This document shows, piece by piece, positions 36,810 through 46,475 of a stretch of DNA of 64,000 bases. Below the pieces are notes generated by a model, which made no database searches, had not been told where the DNA came from, and worked only from the letters and a program-made list of their open reading frames with translations. This DNA is from Gemmatimonadales bacterium (GTDB lineage Bacteria; Gemmatimonadota; Gemmatimonadetes; Gemmatimonadales; GWC2-71-9). Location: positions 1-64,000 of the forward strand of contig JAICLE010000005.1 of NCBI GenBank assembly GCA_025927545.1, given 5' to 3'. How positions within the stretch are numbered: position 1 is the stretch's first letter; each line of letters starts with the position of its first letter. The position numbers and the translations under genes were made by a program.

Positions 36810-36946
36810 CCCGACACGCCCGCCTCACCGACCGTCGTGATGGCGCCACAGTCGCCGGACGGTCTTGCCGAACCGCGTTGCCGACAGCACGTTAAGCCCT
36901 GACGCGCAGCCTCCCGGCTGGCGCGAATCGTGCGCTTCCAACCGGA

Positions 36947-38851
36947 ATGCCCCGTCCCCTGCATCCGATGACTCCTGTTTCGCGTGGTAGCAAGCGTCTC
37001 ATGTTGGCCGCGTCACTCGCGGTTGCGTCGGTCACGTGCGGCGGCGAGGAGCTCACCCAGCCCGGTACCGAGCCCACCGCGGGCAACGTCTCGCTCTCGG
37101 CCGGCCCGGCGGCCTCGATCAAAATCGTGGTCCAACCGCCGGCGAGCGCCCTGGATCGCGAAGTCTGGGATCCGGCCCGGCAACCTGTCGTACTAGTCAA
37201 GGACGCAAGCGGGAGCGGAGTCGGGGGAGCCGTCGTCACGGTGAGCATCGCCACCGGATCGGGGACGGTGCAGGGGACCGTGACGGCAACGACGCTCGCC
37301 ACCGGCAAGGCCAAGTTCGCCGACCTGGGCATCGCCGGCACGGGCCCGCACACGCTTCGCTACTCGACCGGTGCCGTCACGGCCACGTCCTCCCCGGTCA
37401 CGCTCGGCGCGCTGCCGCCGGAGGCGACGACGGGCCAGTGGGACGCGCCCGTCAACTGGGACATCGTCCCGCTGCACATGAGCCTCCTGCCCACCGGGAA
37501 GATCATCGCCTGGGGCAAGTACGAGGCGGGCACGGCGATGATGGCCAACCCACGCCTGTGGGACCCGGCGGCCGGCCCGCCCACGACGGCCGTCGAGGTG
37601 CCCGCCGATACCATGCTGTTCTGCTCGGGGCACGCGCTCATGGCCGACGGCCGCCTGATGGTTTCGGGCGGCCACAAGGACGACGATCGCGGGCTCGACG
37701 TCACCAACATCTTCGACCCGTTTACGGAGCGGTGGGTGACGGGCCTCCCCAAGATGGCCCAGGGTCGCTGGTACCCCACCGTGACCACGCTCGCGGATGG
37801 GCGGATGGTTACCGTGGCGGGACGCGATACCACCTCGACCGAGGTGCTCATCCCGGAGATCTGGGAAAACGGCCGGTGGGTGCGCCTTACCGGCGCGAGC
37901 CTCAAGCTGCCGTACTATCCCCGGCAATTCCTGGCGCCGAACGGGAAGGTGTTCTACGCCGGTGAGCGGGTGAAGGCCCGGTGGCTCGACGTGGACGTCG
38001 TGACGTCCAGCGGCCGGGGCAAGTGGACTTCGGGCTCGGGGCTCACGCACATCTGGCCCTATAACCGCGACTACGGCTCGGCCGTGATGTACGAAACCGG
38101 CAAGGTCCTGGTCGTCGGCGGCGGCGGCGACCTCAAGTGGAGCACGAACGATCCCAAGTCCAGCACGCCCACAGCCTCGGCCGAGACGATCGACCTGAAC
38201 ACCTCCAGCCCGCGCTGGACCGGCACCGATCCGATGCAGTTCGCCCGGCGGCACATGAACGCGACCATCCTGCCGGACGGCCAGGTGCTGGCGACGGGCG
38301 GCACCAGCGCGGGCGGCTTCAACACCCTGTCAGGAGCCGTGCACGCGGCCGAGGTGTGGAACCCCCGGACCGGTCACTGGACACAGCTCGCCAGCAACCG
38401 GATCGACCGGGCATATCACTCGGTGTCGCTGCTGCTGCCCGACGGCACGGTGCTGCATGGAGCGAGCGGCGACGCAAACGTCCCGCTCACGCCGGAGCCG
38501 TACCCGGCCCAGCGCAACCACGAGATCTTCCGGCCACCCTATCTGTTCAAGGGCGCCCGGCCCGTCATCACCAGCCTGTCCCAGACGACCGTGGGATACG
38601 GCCAGAGCTTCTTCGTCACCACGCCCAACGCCGCCCAGATCACCGAGGCGCGGTGGATCCGGCTCGGGTCGGTCACGCACGCGTTCGACGCGAACCAGCG
38701 CGCCAATACGCTGACGCTGGCGCGGCTCTCGGGGAAGGTGCGGGTCACGACGCCGACCACCAGCCGGCGGGCACCCCCCGGCCACTATATCCTGTTCCTG
38801 CTGAATCGGAACGGCGTGCCGTCGGCCGGCACGATCATGAAGCTGCAGTAG
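36947..38851 (+). CDS. Lipoprotein copper-radical oxidase (galactose/glyoxal oxidase family, DUF1929)
   Basis: A 634-residue extracytoplasmic protein. The signal ends in a lipobox-like SVTC, so it may be lipid-anchored. An Ig-like domain (about 70-160) precedes a kelch beta-propeller and a C-terminal DUF1929 domain. The copper-radical site of galactose oxidase is complete by motif: Cys226 in LFCSGHA, Tyr276 in GRWYPTVTT, Tyr490-His491 in [13 protein letters not shown] and His578 in GSVTHAFD. These would form the Cys-Tyr cofactor and copper ligands. The enzyme probably oxidises an alcohol or aldehyde and makes H2O2; the substrate is unknown. ATG 36968 is an alternative start. Confidence 0.85.
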   Translation: MPRPLHPMTPVSRGSKRLMLAASLAVASVTCGGEELTQPGTEPTAGNVSLSAGPAASIKIVVQPPASALDREVWDPARQPVVLVKDASGSGVGGAVVTVSIATGSGTVQGTVTATTLATGKAKFADLGIAGTGPHTLRYSTGAVTATSSPVTLGALPPEATTGQWDAPVNWDIVPLHMSLLPTGKIIAWGKYEAGTAMMANPRLWDPAAGPPTTAVEVPADTMLFCSGHALMADGRLMVSGGHKDDDRGLDVTNIFDPFTERWVTGLPKMAQGRWYPTVTTLADGRMVTVAGRDTTSTEVLIPEIWENGRWVRLTGASLKLPYYPRQFLAPNGKVFYAGERVKARWLDVDVVTSSGRGKWTSGSGLTHIWPYNRDYGSAVMYETGKVLVVGGGGDLKWSTNDPKSSTPTASAETIDLNTSSPRWTGTDPMQFARRHMNATILPDGQVLATGGTSAGGFNTLSGAVHAAEVWNPRTGHWTQLASNRIDRAYHSVSLLLPDGTVLHGASGDANVPLTPEPYPAQRNHEIFRPPYLFKGARPVITSLSQTTVGYGQSFFVTTPNAAQITEARWIRLGSVTHAFDANQRANTLTLARLSGKVRVTTPTTSRRAPPGHYILFLLNRNGVPSAGTIMKLQ

Positions 38852-38937
38852 CCAGCCCAGCAGGAGCGGCGTTGAACCGCTCCCTCCAGCGTCATTTGTG
38901 CTTGTCGGATGCCTCGCCGGACCGACTAGATTCCGGA

Positions 38938-41031
38938 GTGGCCAGACCAAATCCCACCCTCGATACCCCCGTGGCGGCCGCGGCGCTCGAGCGCGCGCTC
39001 CACGAGCGGTTCGGCCTCCGCGCCTTCCGGCCCGGGCAGCGGGAGGCCGCGCTGGCCGTGCTGCAGGGGCGCGACCTCGTGGCCGTCATGCCCACCGGCG
39101 CGGGAAAGTCCCTCTGTTTTCAGCTTCCCGCGCTGCTGCTCGACGGCACGACCGTCGTGGTATCGCCGCTGATCGCCCTGATGAAGGACCAGGTCGACGG
39201 GCTGCGCGCGCGCGGCATTGCGGCTGCTGCGCTCCACTCCGGCCTGGCGCCGCACGAGCGCGCCGCAGTTGAGGGCGAGCTCGCCGCAGGGCGGCTCGAT
39301 CTGCTGTACGTCGCCCCCGAGCGTCTGGGTAGCGCCGCCTTCCGGGACGCGCTCCGGCGCACCTCCCCCGCACGGCTCGTCGTCGATGAGGCACACTGCA
39401 TCAGCCAATGGGGCCACGATTTCCGGCCGGACTACCGGCGGCTCGCCGGCTTTCGCGCGGAGCTCGGCGTGCCGGCCGCGGCATTCACGGCGACCGCCAC
39501 ACCCGAGGTCCGCGCCGACATCGCGACGCAGCTCGAGCTGCGCGAGCCACTCGACCTCATCACCGGTTTCGAGCGCACCAATCTGACGCTCGCGGTCGAG
39601 ACCTGTCGCGGCCGCGACGACAAGGCCGCCGCGCTCGCGCGCCTCGTCACCGAGGTCGGGCCGCCCGGCATCGTCTACGCGGCCACGCGAAAGGCGGTGG
39701 AGCTGTGGGGGGACTACCTCACGGGGCTCGGGCTGCGCGCCGGACGGTATCACGCCGGACTGTCCGACGAGGAGCGGTCCCGGGCGCAAGAGGACTTCCT
39801 GGCGGGACGCCTCGACGTGATCGCCGCAACGAACGCCTTCGGAATGGGCGTGGACAAGCCGGACATCCGGTTCGTGGCCCACGCGGAGCTGCCTGGAAGC
39901 GTGGAGGCGTACTACCAGGAGGCGGGCCGCGCGGGGCGCGACGGGCAGCCCGCGCGATGCACGCTGCTGTTCTCGCCGGCCGACGTGCGCACGCAGGAGT
40001 TCTTTCTGGCCGGGGCGAATCCGTCGCCGGCGGTGCTGCGATCGGTCTGGCGCCTGCTGGGCGAAGGGACGAGCGACGAGGAGATCGTGAACCGGCTGGG
40101 GAACGACGGCGCTTCGTCCTCGATGAGCGCGGCGACGGCGGTGCGGCTGCTCCGGCGCACAGCGGAGGGCAGCGGGACACTTCCCGGCGCCGGCCCGATG
40201 CCGCTCCCGGACGAGGTTCGCGCACTCAAGGCGCAGCGCGACCGCCAGCGGCTCGACAGCATGGTGCGCTACGCCTTCTCGCGCGGGTGCCGGACCCGAT
40301 TCATCTATGATTACTTCGCTGGCGGCGCCCGCGGGGGCGCGGCCCCTCGCTGCGGAACGTGCGACGTCTGCCTCGGCTGGGGCCGGACCAGCGGCCGGCC
40401 GCTGGATGACGACGAGCTGCTGCGGGTGCGCATCGCCCTCTCGGGCGTGGGCCGGCTCTCGGGGCGGTTCGGCGTCGAGCGGATCGCGCAGGTGCTGACG
40501 GGTAGCCAGGTGCGTGACGTCCTCTCCCGCGGGCTCGATCGGGTGCCGACCTATGGCAAACTCGCCGGCGTCCCCCTCGACCAGGTCAAGGAGCTGCTCA
40601 ATGTGCTCGCCGACGCGGGGCTGATCGAACGTCAGGGCATCGAGGGTGGGCGGCCGGGCGCATTCGTGCTCGCGCTGACGGCGGAGGGCCGGCGGGTGGC
40701 CCTGGGCGAGGTCCGGCCGGAGCTGGCGCTGCCCTCGGCGCCGGCGCCTCGAACCCGGACGCCGCGCGCCGCGCGGCGAGGGACGGCCCCCGAGCCGCTC
40801 GCCGCGCCCCCGGCAGACGTCGACCCCGAGCTCCTCGCACGGCTCAAGAGCTGGCGCTCCGAGGAGGCGCGCCGGCAGGGAATGCCACCCTACGTCATCT
40901 TCCACGACCGCACCCTCGAGTCGCTGGCGGCCACCCAGCCGCAGGATCGTGAGGCGCTTCGCCGGGTGCGCGGCATCGGCCCGGCCAAACTGGAGGCGTA
41001 CGCCGAGGCGCTCCTCCGGCTGCTGGCCTGA
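38938..41031 (+). CDS. recQ: ATP-dependent DNA helicase RecQ
   Basis: A 697-residue 3'-5' helicase for recombination and fork repair. The GTG at 38938 was chosen; the ORF-track start at 38137 lies in the previous gene. Helicase motifs: [15 protein letters not shown] (I), [15 protein letters not shown] (II), TATATPEV (III) and [12 protein letters not shown] (VI). A zinc-binding segment carries [11 protein letters not shown] and CGTCDVC. A winged-helix region follows and an HRDC domain ends the protein (about 630-697). Confidence 0.92.
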   Translation: MARPNPTLDTPVAAAALERALHERFGLRAFRPGQREAALAVLQGRDLVAVMPTGAGKSLCFQLPALLLDGTTVVVSPLIALMKDQVDGLRARGIAAAALHSGLAPHERAAVEGELAAGRLDLLYVAPERLGSAAFRDALRRTSPARLVVDEAHCISQWGHDFRPDYRRLAGFRAELGVPAAAFTATATPEVRADIATQLELREPLDLITGFERTNLTLAVETCRGRDDKAAALARLVTEVGPPGIVYAATRKAVELWGDYLTGLGLRAGRYHAGLSDEERSRAQEDFLAGRLDVIAATNAFGMGVDKPDIRFVAHAELPGSVEAYYQEAGRAGRDGQPARCTLLFSPADVRTQEFFLAGANPSPAVLRSVWRLLGEGTSDEEIVNRLGNDGASSSMSAATAVRLLRRTAEGSGTLPGAGPMPLPDEVRALKAQRDRQRLDSMVRYAFSRGCRTRFIYDYFAGGARGGAAPRCGTCDVCLGWGRTSGRPLDDDELLRVRIALSGVGRLSGRFGVERIAQVLTGSQVRDVLSRGLDRVPTYGKLAGVPLDQVKELLNVLADAGLIERQGIEGGRPGAFVLALTAEGRRVALGEVRPELALPSAPAPRTRTPRAARRGTAPEPLAAPPADVDPELLARLKSWRSEEARRQGMPPYVIFHDRTLESLAATQPQDREALRRVRGIGPAKLEAYAEALLRLLA

Positions 41032-41046
41032 CAGCAGCTAAGAAGT

Positions 41047-41070
41047 CACTTCCCACGTCGGCGGGAAGTG
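41047..41070 (+). terminator. Hairpin after recQ
   Basis: CACTTCCC (41047-41054) pairs perfectly with GGGAAGTG (41063-41070) around an eight-base loop, 16 bases after the recQ stop. The sequence after it (CTTCGACGTCTTGAATTT) has only scattered T residues. Confidence 0.5.
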
Positions 41071-41152
41071 CTTCGACGTCTTGAATTTACCAGCTTCACC
41101 GACGATCTTTGCGAGCTGGGCAGCAGGGACCGTCTCCGAGAGGTGCGCAGGA

Positions 41153-42430
41153 ATGATTCGGGTAACCGCGGTAGCTCCGGAGTCGATCGGCGAAGAGCTC
41201 GGGCTTCAGGTCGGCACCGAGCTGCTCTCGGTAAACGGGCGCGAGCTCGAGGATTTCCTCGACTGGGAGTTCCTCACCGCCGAGGAGCAGATGCTGCTCC
41301 ACATCCGCCAGCCGGACGGCGAGGAGATCGAGTACGACATCGAGCGGCCGCTGGGCGAGCCGCTGGGGGTCTCGCTCGAGCCCGCGCGCATCCGCCGCTG
41401 CGCCAACCGCTGCGACTTCTGCTTCGTGGACGGGCTCCCGGACGGGCTCCGTGACGTGCTCTACATCCGGGACGACGATTATCGGCTGTCGTTCCGCTAT
41501 GGCAACTTTGCGACGCTGACCAACCTGAAGCCCAAGGACACCGAGCGCATCATCGAGTACCGGCTCTCCCCCCTGTACGTGTCGGTCCACGCGACCGACC
41601 CGACCGTGCGGCGCTATCTGCTGCGCAATCCGACGGCACCCGAGATCCTCCCGCAACTCCGCATGTTCGCCGAGCACGGGATCCGCTTTCACACGCAGAT
41701 CGTGATGTCTCCGGGCGTCAATGACGGCGCGGTGCTCGAACAGACGCTGCGCGAGCTGTACGAGTTCGGGCCCGAGATCCTCGGCTGCTCGGTCGTACCG
41801 GTCGGCCTTACCGAGTACAGCAAGCACCAGCTCGTGCGCGAACCGACCAGCGACGAGTGCCGCGCGGCGATCGACCTCGTCAGCGCCCGTGCGGCCATCG
41901 CGCTTCGCGAGCGCGGCATCCACTGGGCGCTTGGCGCGGACGAGCTCTTTCTGCGAGCCGGCGTCGAGCTGCCGCCGCCCGCGATCTACGATGACTTCGA
42001 CCAGGTCGAGAACGGGGTGGGCAGCGTCCGGTGGCTGCAGCGCCAGATCGAGCGCGGGGCGGGGGACCTGCCCGTCACGCCGGGCCGCCGCGTCGGCGTC
42101 GTGACCGGCACGGCGATGGCGCCGCTGATGCCGATGGTGCTCGAGCCGCTCGCGCGCGCCACCGGCGGCGCCTACGAGCTGCTTCCGGTGATCAACACGC
42201 TCTTCGGCGCGTCGGTCACCACCGCGGGGCTGCTGCCGGGCATGGCGATGCAGCAGGCGCTCGTGGCGCGACACGATCTCGACCTCGCGCTGCTGCCGAG
42301 AGAATCCGTCAATGACGACGGCCTCTTCATGGACGGCATGCGCCTCGAGCTGCTGGCCGCCTCGGTTCCGATGGAGCTCCGGCTCTCCCGGGATTTCGTC
42401 GACGCGCTCGCGGAGCCCTCGGCCGCGTGA
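41153..42430 (+). CDS. PDZ / radical-SAM / DUF512 protein, conserved neighbour of der
   Basis: A 425-residue protein. The ORF track starts at 41081, but ATG 41153 follows GCAGGA and begins at the PDZ-like domain (IRVTAVAPESIGEELGLQVG). The radical-SAM cluster motif is CANRCDFC (CX3CX2C, near residue 82). The C-terminal DUF512 domain follows. Proteins of this layout occur next to der in many bacteria, and the biochemical role is unknown to me. It ends overlapping the der start (GTGA), so the two are made together. Confidence 0.85.
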   Translation: MIRVTAVAPESIGEELGLQVGTELLSVNGRELEDFLDWEFLTAEEQMLLHIRQPDGEEIEYDIERPLGEPLGVSLEPARIRRCANRCDFCFVDGLPDGLRDVLYIRDDDYRLSFRYGNFATLTNLKPKDTERIIEYRLSPLYVSVHATDPTVRRYLLRNPTAPEILPQLRMFAEHGIRFHTQIVMSPGVNDGAVLEQTLRELYEFGPEILGCSVVPVGLTEYSKHQLVREPTSDECRAAIDLVSARAAIALRERGIHWALGADELFLRAGVELPPPAIYDDFDQVENGVGSVRWLQRQIERGAGDLPVTPGRRVGVVTGTAMAPLMPMVLEPLARATGGAYELLPVINTLFGASVTTAGLLPGMAMQQALVARHDLDLALLPRESVNDDGLFMDGMRLELLAASVPMELRLSRDFVDALAEPSAA

Positions 42431-43749
42431 GCAAGCCCACGGTCGCCATCGTGGGCCGGCCCAACGTCGGCAAGTCCACCCTCTTCAATCGCATTCTCGG
42501 CGGCCGGCCGGCCATCGTCTCGGAGCAGCCGGGCACCACCCGCGATCGGCATTTCGGCGACGCCGAATGGCAGGGACGCCATTTCTGGCTGGTGGATACC
42601 GGGGGGCTGATGCCGGAGTCCGAAGACTCCATGGACCGCGCCATCCGCCGCCAGGTGGAGTTCGCGCTGGCGGAGTCGGATCTGGTGCTCTTCGTCGTGG
42701 ATGGCCGTGAAGGGCTCAGCCCGGTGGACGAGGCGATCGCCGATCTCCTGCGCAAGACCCGGCGCCCGGTCGTGCTGGCCGTGAACAAGCTCGACGACCT
42801 GGAGCGCAGCACGGCGCAATACGACTTCTACCGGCTGGGCTTCGGCGACCCGGCCGGCGTAAGCGCCGCGATCGGGAAGGGAAGCGGCGACCTGCTGGAC
42901 GCGGTGGTCGAACGGCTGCCGGCGTTCGACCCGCTGGAAGCGGAGGACGCGATCCGGGTGGCGGTGGTGGGAAGGCCCAACGCGGGAAAGTCGTCCCTGG
43001 TCAACCGCCTGCTGGGCGAGGAGCGCCACGTCGTGGCGCCGGAGGCGGGGACGACACGCGACGCGGTGGATTCCCTCTTGCGCTATCGAGACAAAAACCT
43101 GAACTTCGTTGATACCGCAGGCTTACGTCGTCGGGCTAAAGTAGAGGATGACCTCGAGTTCTACTCGTCCCTCCGGACCGAGCGGGCCATCGAGCGGGCC
43201 GAGGTGTGTGTCCTGGTGGTGGACGCGGCGCTGGGCATGCACAACCAGGACCTGCGGATCGCCACCGAGGCCTGGGATCACGGGTGCGGGCTGACCGTGA
43301 TCGTGAACAAATGGGATCTGGTCGAAGGCAAGGACGCCAACACGGCGCGTCGCGGGCAGGATGAGTTGATCGCCAAGGCGCCGTTTCTCCAGTACGTTCC
43401 GTTCCTCTACGCCTCGGCGCTCACGGGTCAGCGGGTGCGGAAGCTCCTCGACCTCATCCTCGAGGTGGCGGAGGCCAGGGCGCAGCGGGTGCCGACCGCG
43501 GAGGTAAACCGGGTGCTGACGTCCCTGATCGAGCGCACGGCCCCGCCGCAGAAGCCGGGCGAAGAGGTCAAGCTGCTCTATGCCTCCCAGATCGACGTGG
43601 CTCCGCCGACGATCGCGATCGTGAGCAACCGGCCGCACGACGTGCCCGAGGCCTACCAGCGCTACCTGATCCACGGGTTTCGCGAGGCGTGGCCGTTCCC
43701 GGGCTCACCGCTCCGGCTCAAGTTCACCGCGCGCGGCGCCCGGCGTTGA
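42427..43749 (+). CDS. der: Ribosome biogenesis GTPase Der (EngA)
   Basis: A 440-residue protein with two GTPase domains. The first has G1 GRPNVGKSTLFN, DTGG and NKLD. The second has GRPNAGKSSLVNRLLGE, DTAGLRRRAK and NKWD. A KH-like domain forms the C-terminal about 90 residues. Der is needed for 50S subunit maturation. It starts at GTG 42427, overlapping the DUF512 gene by four bases, and shares one base with the plsY start (TGATG). Confidence 0.96.
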   Translation: MSKPTVAIVGRPNVGKSTLFNRILGGRPAIVSEQPGTTRDRHFGDAEWQGRHFWLVDTGGLMPESEDSMDRAIRRQVEFALAESDLVLFVVDGREGLSPVDEAIADLLRKTRRPVVLAVNKLDDLERSTAQYDFYRLGFGDPAGVSAAIGKGSGDLLDAVVERLPAFDPLEAEDAIRVAVVGRPNAGKSSLVNRLLGEERHVVAPEAGTTRDAVDSLLRYRDKNLNFVDTAGLRRRAKVEDDLEFYSSLRTERAIERAEVCVLVVDAALGMHNQDLRIATEAWDHGCGLTVIVNKWDLVEGKDANTARRGQDELIAKAPFLQYVPFLYASALTGQRVRKLLDLILEVAEARAQRVPTAEVNRVLTSLIERTAPPQKPGEEVKLLYASQIDVAPPTIAIVSNRPHDVPEAYQRYLIHGFREAWPFPGSPLRLKFTARGARR

Positions 43750-44366
43750 TGACGGCGCTCCCCTGGCTGCTCGCCTCCTATCTGCTCGGCGCCATCCCGA
43801 CGAGCTATCTGGCGGCCCGGGCGTTCCGCGGCATCGACCTGCGCGAGCACGGCAGCCGCAACCTCGGCGCCACCAACCTCTATCGCGTCCTCGGCTGGCG
43901 CTTCGCGCTCCCGGTGGGCCTGTTCGACGCGGCCAAGGGGCTGATCCCGGTGCTGGTGTTCGCCCCGCGCGTGTCCTCCTCGGAGCTGTTTGCCCTGGTG
44001 TGCGGGCTCATGGCCGTGCTGGGGCACGTCTTCTCCGTCTTCGTCAGGTTCCGGGGCGGGAAGGGTGTCGCCACCGCGGCGGGCGTCATGCTCGGGCTCA
44101 CGCCGGCGGCGCTGGGCCTGGCGCTCGCCGTCTGGATCGTGGTGGTGTACTGCACCGGGTATGTCTCGCTCGGGAGCATCGCGGGCGCGGCCATCTTTCC
44201 GGTCGCCGTGCTGCTGCTCGACCCGCCCTCGGCGCCGCTGGTGCTCTGGCTCGACATCGCCGTGGCGGCCGCGATCATCTGGCTGCACCGCGGCAACATC
44301 AAGCGTCTGCTCAACGGGACGGAGAATCGCTTCGGCCGCCGCGCGGCCCCCGCGCCCCGACCGTGA
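43749..44366 (+). CDS. plsY: Glycerol-3-phosphate acyltransferase PlsY
   Basis: A 205-residue multi-pass membrane protein that uses acyl-phosphate to acylate glycerol-3-phosphate, the first phospholipid step. The start ATG 43749 shares a base with the der stop; the ORF-track start 43689 is inside der. The conserved loops are REHGSRNLGATNLYR, FRGGKGVATAAGV and a final N-rich segment near HRGNIKRLLNGTE. PlsX is not seen here. It overlaps gpsA, which makes its substrate. Confidence 0.93.
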   Translation: MTALPWLLASYLLGAIPTSYLAARAFRGIDLREHGSRNLGATNLYRVLGWRFALPVGLFDAAKGLIPVLVFAPRVSSSELFALVCGLMAVLGHVFSVFVRFRGGKGVATAAGVMLGLTPAALGLALAVWIVVVYCTGYVSLGSIAGAAIFPVAVLLLDPPSAPLVLWLDIAVAAAIIWLHRGNIKRLLNGTENRFGRRAAPAPRP

Positions 44367-45361
44367 GCGCCGTCGCGGTCCTGGGCGCCGGGAGCTGGGG
44401 CACCACGCTCGCCAATCTGCTTGCCCGCAAGGGCGAGACCGTCCGCCTCTGGGCGCACGAGCCCGACGTCGTGGAAACGATCAACCGCGAGCACGAAAAC
44501 CCGGCGTTCCTTCCCGGTATTCCACTCGCCCGCGAGCTCCACGCCCTCGCGGATGCCCGGGAGGCGGTGGACGGGGCGGGGGTAATCGTGTCAGCGGCGC
44601 CGAGTCACGCGGTGCGCAGCGTCATCGGATTCGCGGCCGGGGCGGTGGCGCCGGGCACGCTGGTCGTGAGCGCCACCAAGGGCATCGAGACCGAGAGCCT
44701 CGCGCTCATGTCCACCGTCGTGGCCGAGTGTCTGCCGGAGGCCAGGTTCGCGGCGCTCTCGGGGCCGAGCTTCGCGCTGGAGGTATGCCAGGGCCAGCCG
44801 ACCGCGGTGGTGGCGGCGGGACGTGACGAGGCCACGGCGCGCGACGCGCAGCAGCTCTTCGCCACCTCCGCGTTCCGGGTGTACTCGGGCACCGACGTGA
44901 TCGGCGTGGAGCTGGCGGGCGCCCTCAAGAACGTGATCGCGATCGCGGCGGGGATCCTCGAGGGGCTCGGACTGGGCCACAATCCGCGCGCGGCGCTCAT
45001 CACCCGCGGTCTGGCCGAGATCAGCCGGCTCGGCAGCGCCATGGGCGCCGACCCGCTCACCTTTGCCGGGCTGGCCGGCATGGGCGATCTGGTGCTCACC
45101 GCCACCGGCCGCCTGAGCCGGAACCGTGCCCTCGGCGTGGCGCTGGCGGAGGGTACCACGCTGGAGCAGTACCGGGCGACCCACCGCAGCGTCGCCGAAG
45201 GCGCCAACACCTCGCGCGCCGGCGCGGCGCTCGGCGCGCGTCTGGGAGTGGAGCTCCCGATCATCGAGAAGGTCTACGAGGTCCTGTTCACCGGCAAGTC
45301 GGCGCGCGGCGCCGTGCCCGAGCTCATGGGGCGCGAACTCAAGTCGGAGCACTGGAGATGA
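44363..45361 (+). CDS. gpsA: Glycerol-3-phosphate dehydrogenase [NAD(P)+]
   Basis: A 332-residue enzyme reducing dihydroxyacetone phosphate to glycerol-3-phosphate for PlsY, encoded just upstream. It starts at GTG 44363 with GTGA overlap; the ORF track begins too early at 44000. The Rossmann motif is VLGAGSWGTTLA. Family motifs are SGPSFALEV, the catalytic Lys region AGALKNVIAIAAG, and AGMGDLVLT. The stop overlaps the MerR gene (ATGA). Confidence 0.95.
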   Translation: MSAVAVLGAGSWGTTLANLLARKGETVRLWAHEPDVVETINREHENPAFLPGIPLARELHALADAREAVDGAGVIVSAAPSHAVRSVIGFAAGAVAPGTLVVSATKGIETESLALMSTVVAECLPEARFAALSGPSFALEVCQGQPTAVVAAGRDEATARDAQQLFATSAFRVYSGTDVIGVELAGALKNVIAIAAGILEGLGLGHNPRAALITRGLAEISRLGSAMGADPLTFAGLAGMGDLVLTATGRLSRNRALGVALAEGTTLEQYRATHRSVAEGANTSRAGAALGARLGVELPIIEKVYEVLFTGKSARGAVPELMGRELKSEHWR

Positions 45362-45729
45362 CCACGACACGGCCGGTCCAGGAGTTCTACTCGATTGGCG
45401 AGGTCTGTGCGCTCACGGATCTCAAGCCCCATGTGCTGCGCTACTGGGAAAGCCAGTTCCGCTTCCTCAATCCGGCCAAGAACCGCTCGGGCAACCGGGT
45501 CTACAAGAGCCGGGAGGTGGAGCTGATCATGTTGGTCAAGCACCTGCTGTACACGGAGAAGTTCACCATCGACGGTGCGCGCCAGCGGATCGATCAGTAC
45601 CGGCGGACCGGCGAGCTTCGCGCCTCCGCCCGCACGGCGTACGCGGCCGAGCTGGCGACCGAGATGCGGGCGACGATCGAGGAGGTCCTGGCAATCCTGG
45701 AGGGGAGGGCTCACCTTTCGCCGCCATGA
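45358..45729 (+). CDS. MerR-family transcriptional regulator
   Basis: A 123-residue protein. The N-terminal winged helix shows YSIGEVCALTDLKPHVLRYWESQF and an RSGNRVYKSREVELI segment, both MerR hallmarks. A dimerisation helix follows, and there is no visible Cys-containing metal-binding end, so the effector is unknown. It is embedded by overlaps between gpsA and surE. MerR proteins of this short type sit next to gpsA or infC-rpmI genes in several high-GC bacteria. Targets cannot be predicted here. Confidence 0.85.
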   Translation: MTTTRPVQEFYSIGEVCALTDLKPHVLRYWESQFRFLNPAKNRSGNRVYKSREVELIMLVKHLLYTEKFTIDGARQRIDQYRRTGELRASARTAYAAELATEMRATIEEVLAILEGRAHLSPP

Positions 45730-46475
45730 ACATCCTGGTGACGAACGACGATGGCATCCTCGCGCCCGGCGTGGCCCTGCTGGCGGATGTCTGCCGCGAA
45801 GTGGCGACCGTGACCGTCGTAGCGCCGGACCGGGAGCAGAGCGGTACGTCGCACTCGCTCACGCTGCACCGGCCGCTTCGGCCGGCGCGGCGGCCCGATG
45901 GAGCATGGCAGGTGGACGGCACGCCGACGGACTGCGTGATGCTCGCGGTCCAGGCGCTGATCCCCGAGCGGCCCGACTTCGTCTTCTCCGGGGTCAACCA
46001 CGGCCCCAACATGGGCGAGGACGTGCTCTATTCGGGCACCGTGGCGGCGGCCATGGAGGCGGTGACGCTCGACGTGCCCGGCATCGCCATCTCGTTCTCG
46101 GGCAGCCAGCCGGAGATGCTCGGCACCTATCGGCACCTCCTAGTGGAGCTGGTGCGGCGGATCACCCGCGTGCCGCGCTTTCCGGAGCAGATGCTGCTCA
46201 ACATCAATCTTCCGGCGGTGCCCGCCTCCGAAGTGCTCGGCATCCGGGTCACGAAGCTCGGGAGCCGGTTCTTCTCCGAATCGCTGACCCGGATGACAGA
46301 CCCGTGGGGACGGGAGATCTTCTGGATCGGCGGCGGGACCATCACCTGGACCGGAACGGAGAACTCGGACCATCTCGCCGTGGCGGAGGGATATATCTCG
46401 GTCACGCCGCTCCACATGGACCTCACCAACTACTCGCTGCTCGAGACGGTCAAGGGATGGGCGCTGGAGGGGTAG
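45726..46475 (+). CDS. surE: 5'/3'-nucleotidase SurE
   Basis: A 249-residue divalent-metal phosphatase acting on nucleoside monophosphates. The N-terminal NDDGILAPG holds the metal ligands (Asp-Asp), with GTSHSLT and SGVNHGPNMGED completing the site. It starts at ATG 45726, overlapping the MerR gene by four bases. SurE is commonly coupled with pcm in stationary-phase survival clusters, as here, where pcm begins inside its last codons. Confidence 0.93.
   Translation: MNILVTNDDGILAPGVALLADVCREVATVTVVAPDREQSGTSHSLTLHRPLRPARRPDGAWQVDGTPTDCVMLAVQALIPERPDFVFSGVNHGPNMGEDVLYSGTVAAAMEAVTLDVPGIAISFSGSQPEMLGTYRHLLVELVRRITRVPRFPEQMLLNINLPAVPASEVLGIRVTKLGSRFFSESLTRMTDPWGREIFWIGGGTITWTGTENSDHLAVAEGYISVTPLHMDLTNYSLLETVKGWALEG

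Noticed and set aside
38137-38937. Upstream extension of recQ
   Set aside because: It lies in the oxidase gene in another frame; the RecQ N-terminus starts after GTG 38938.
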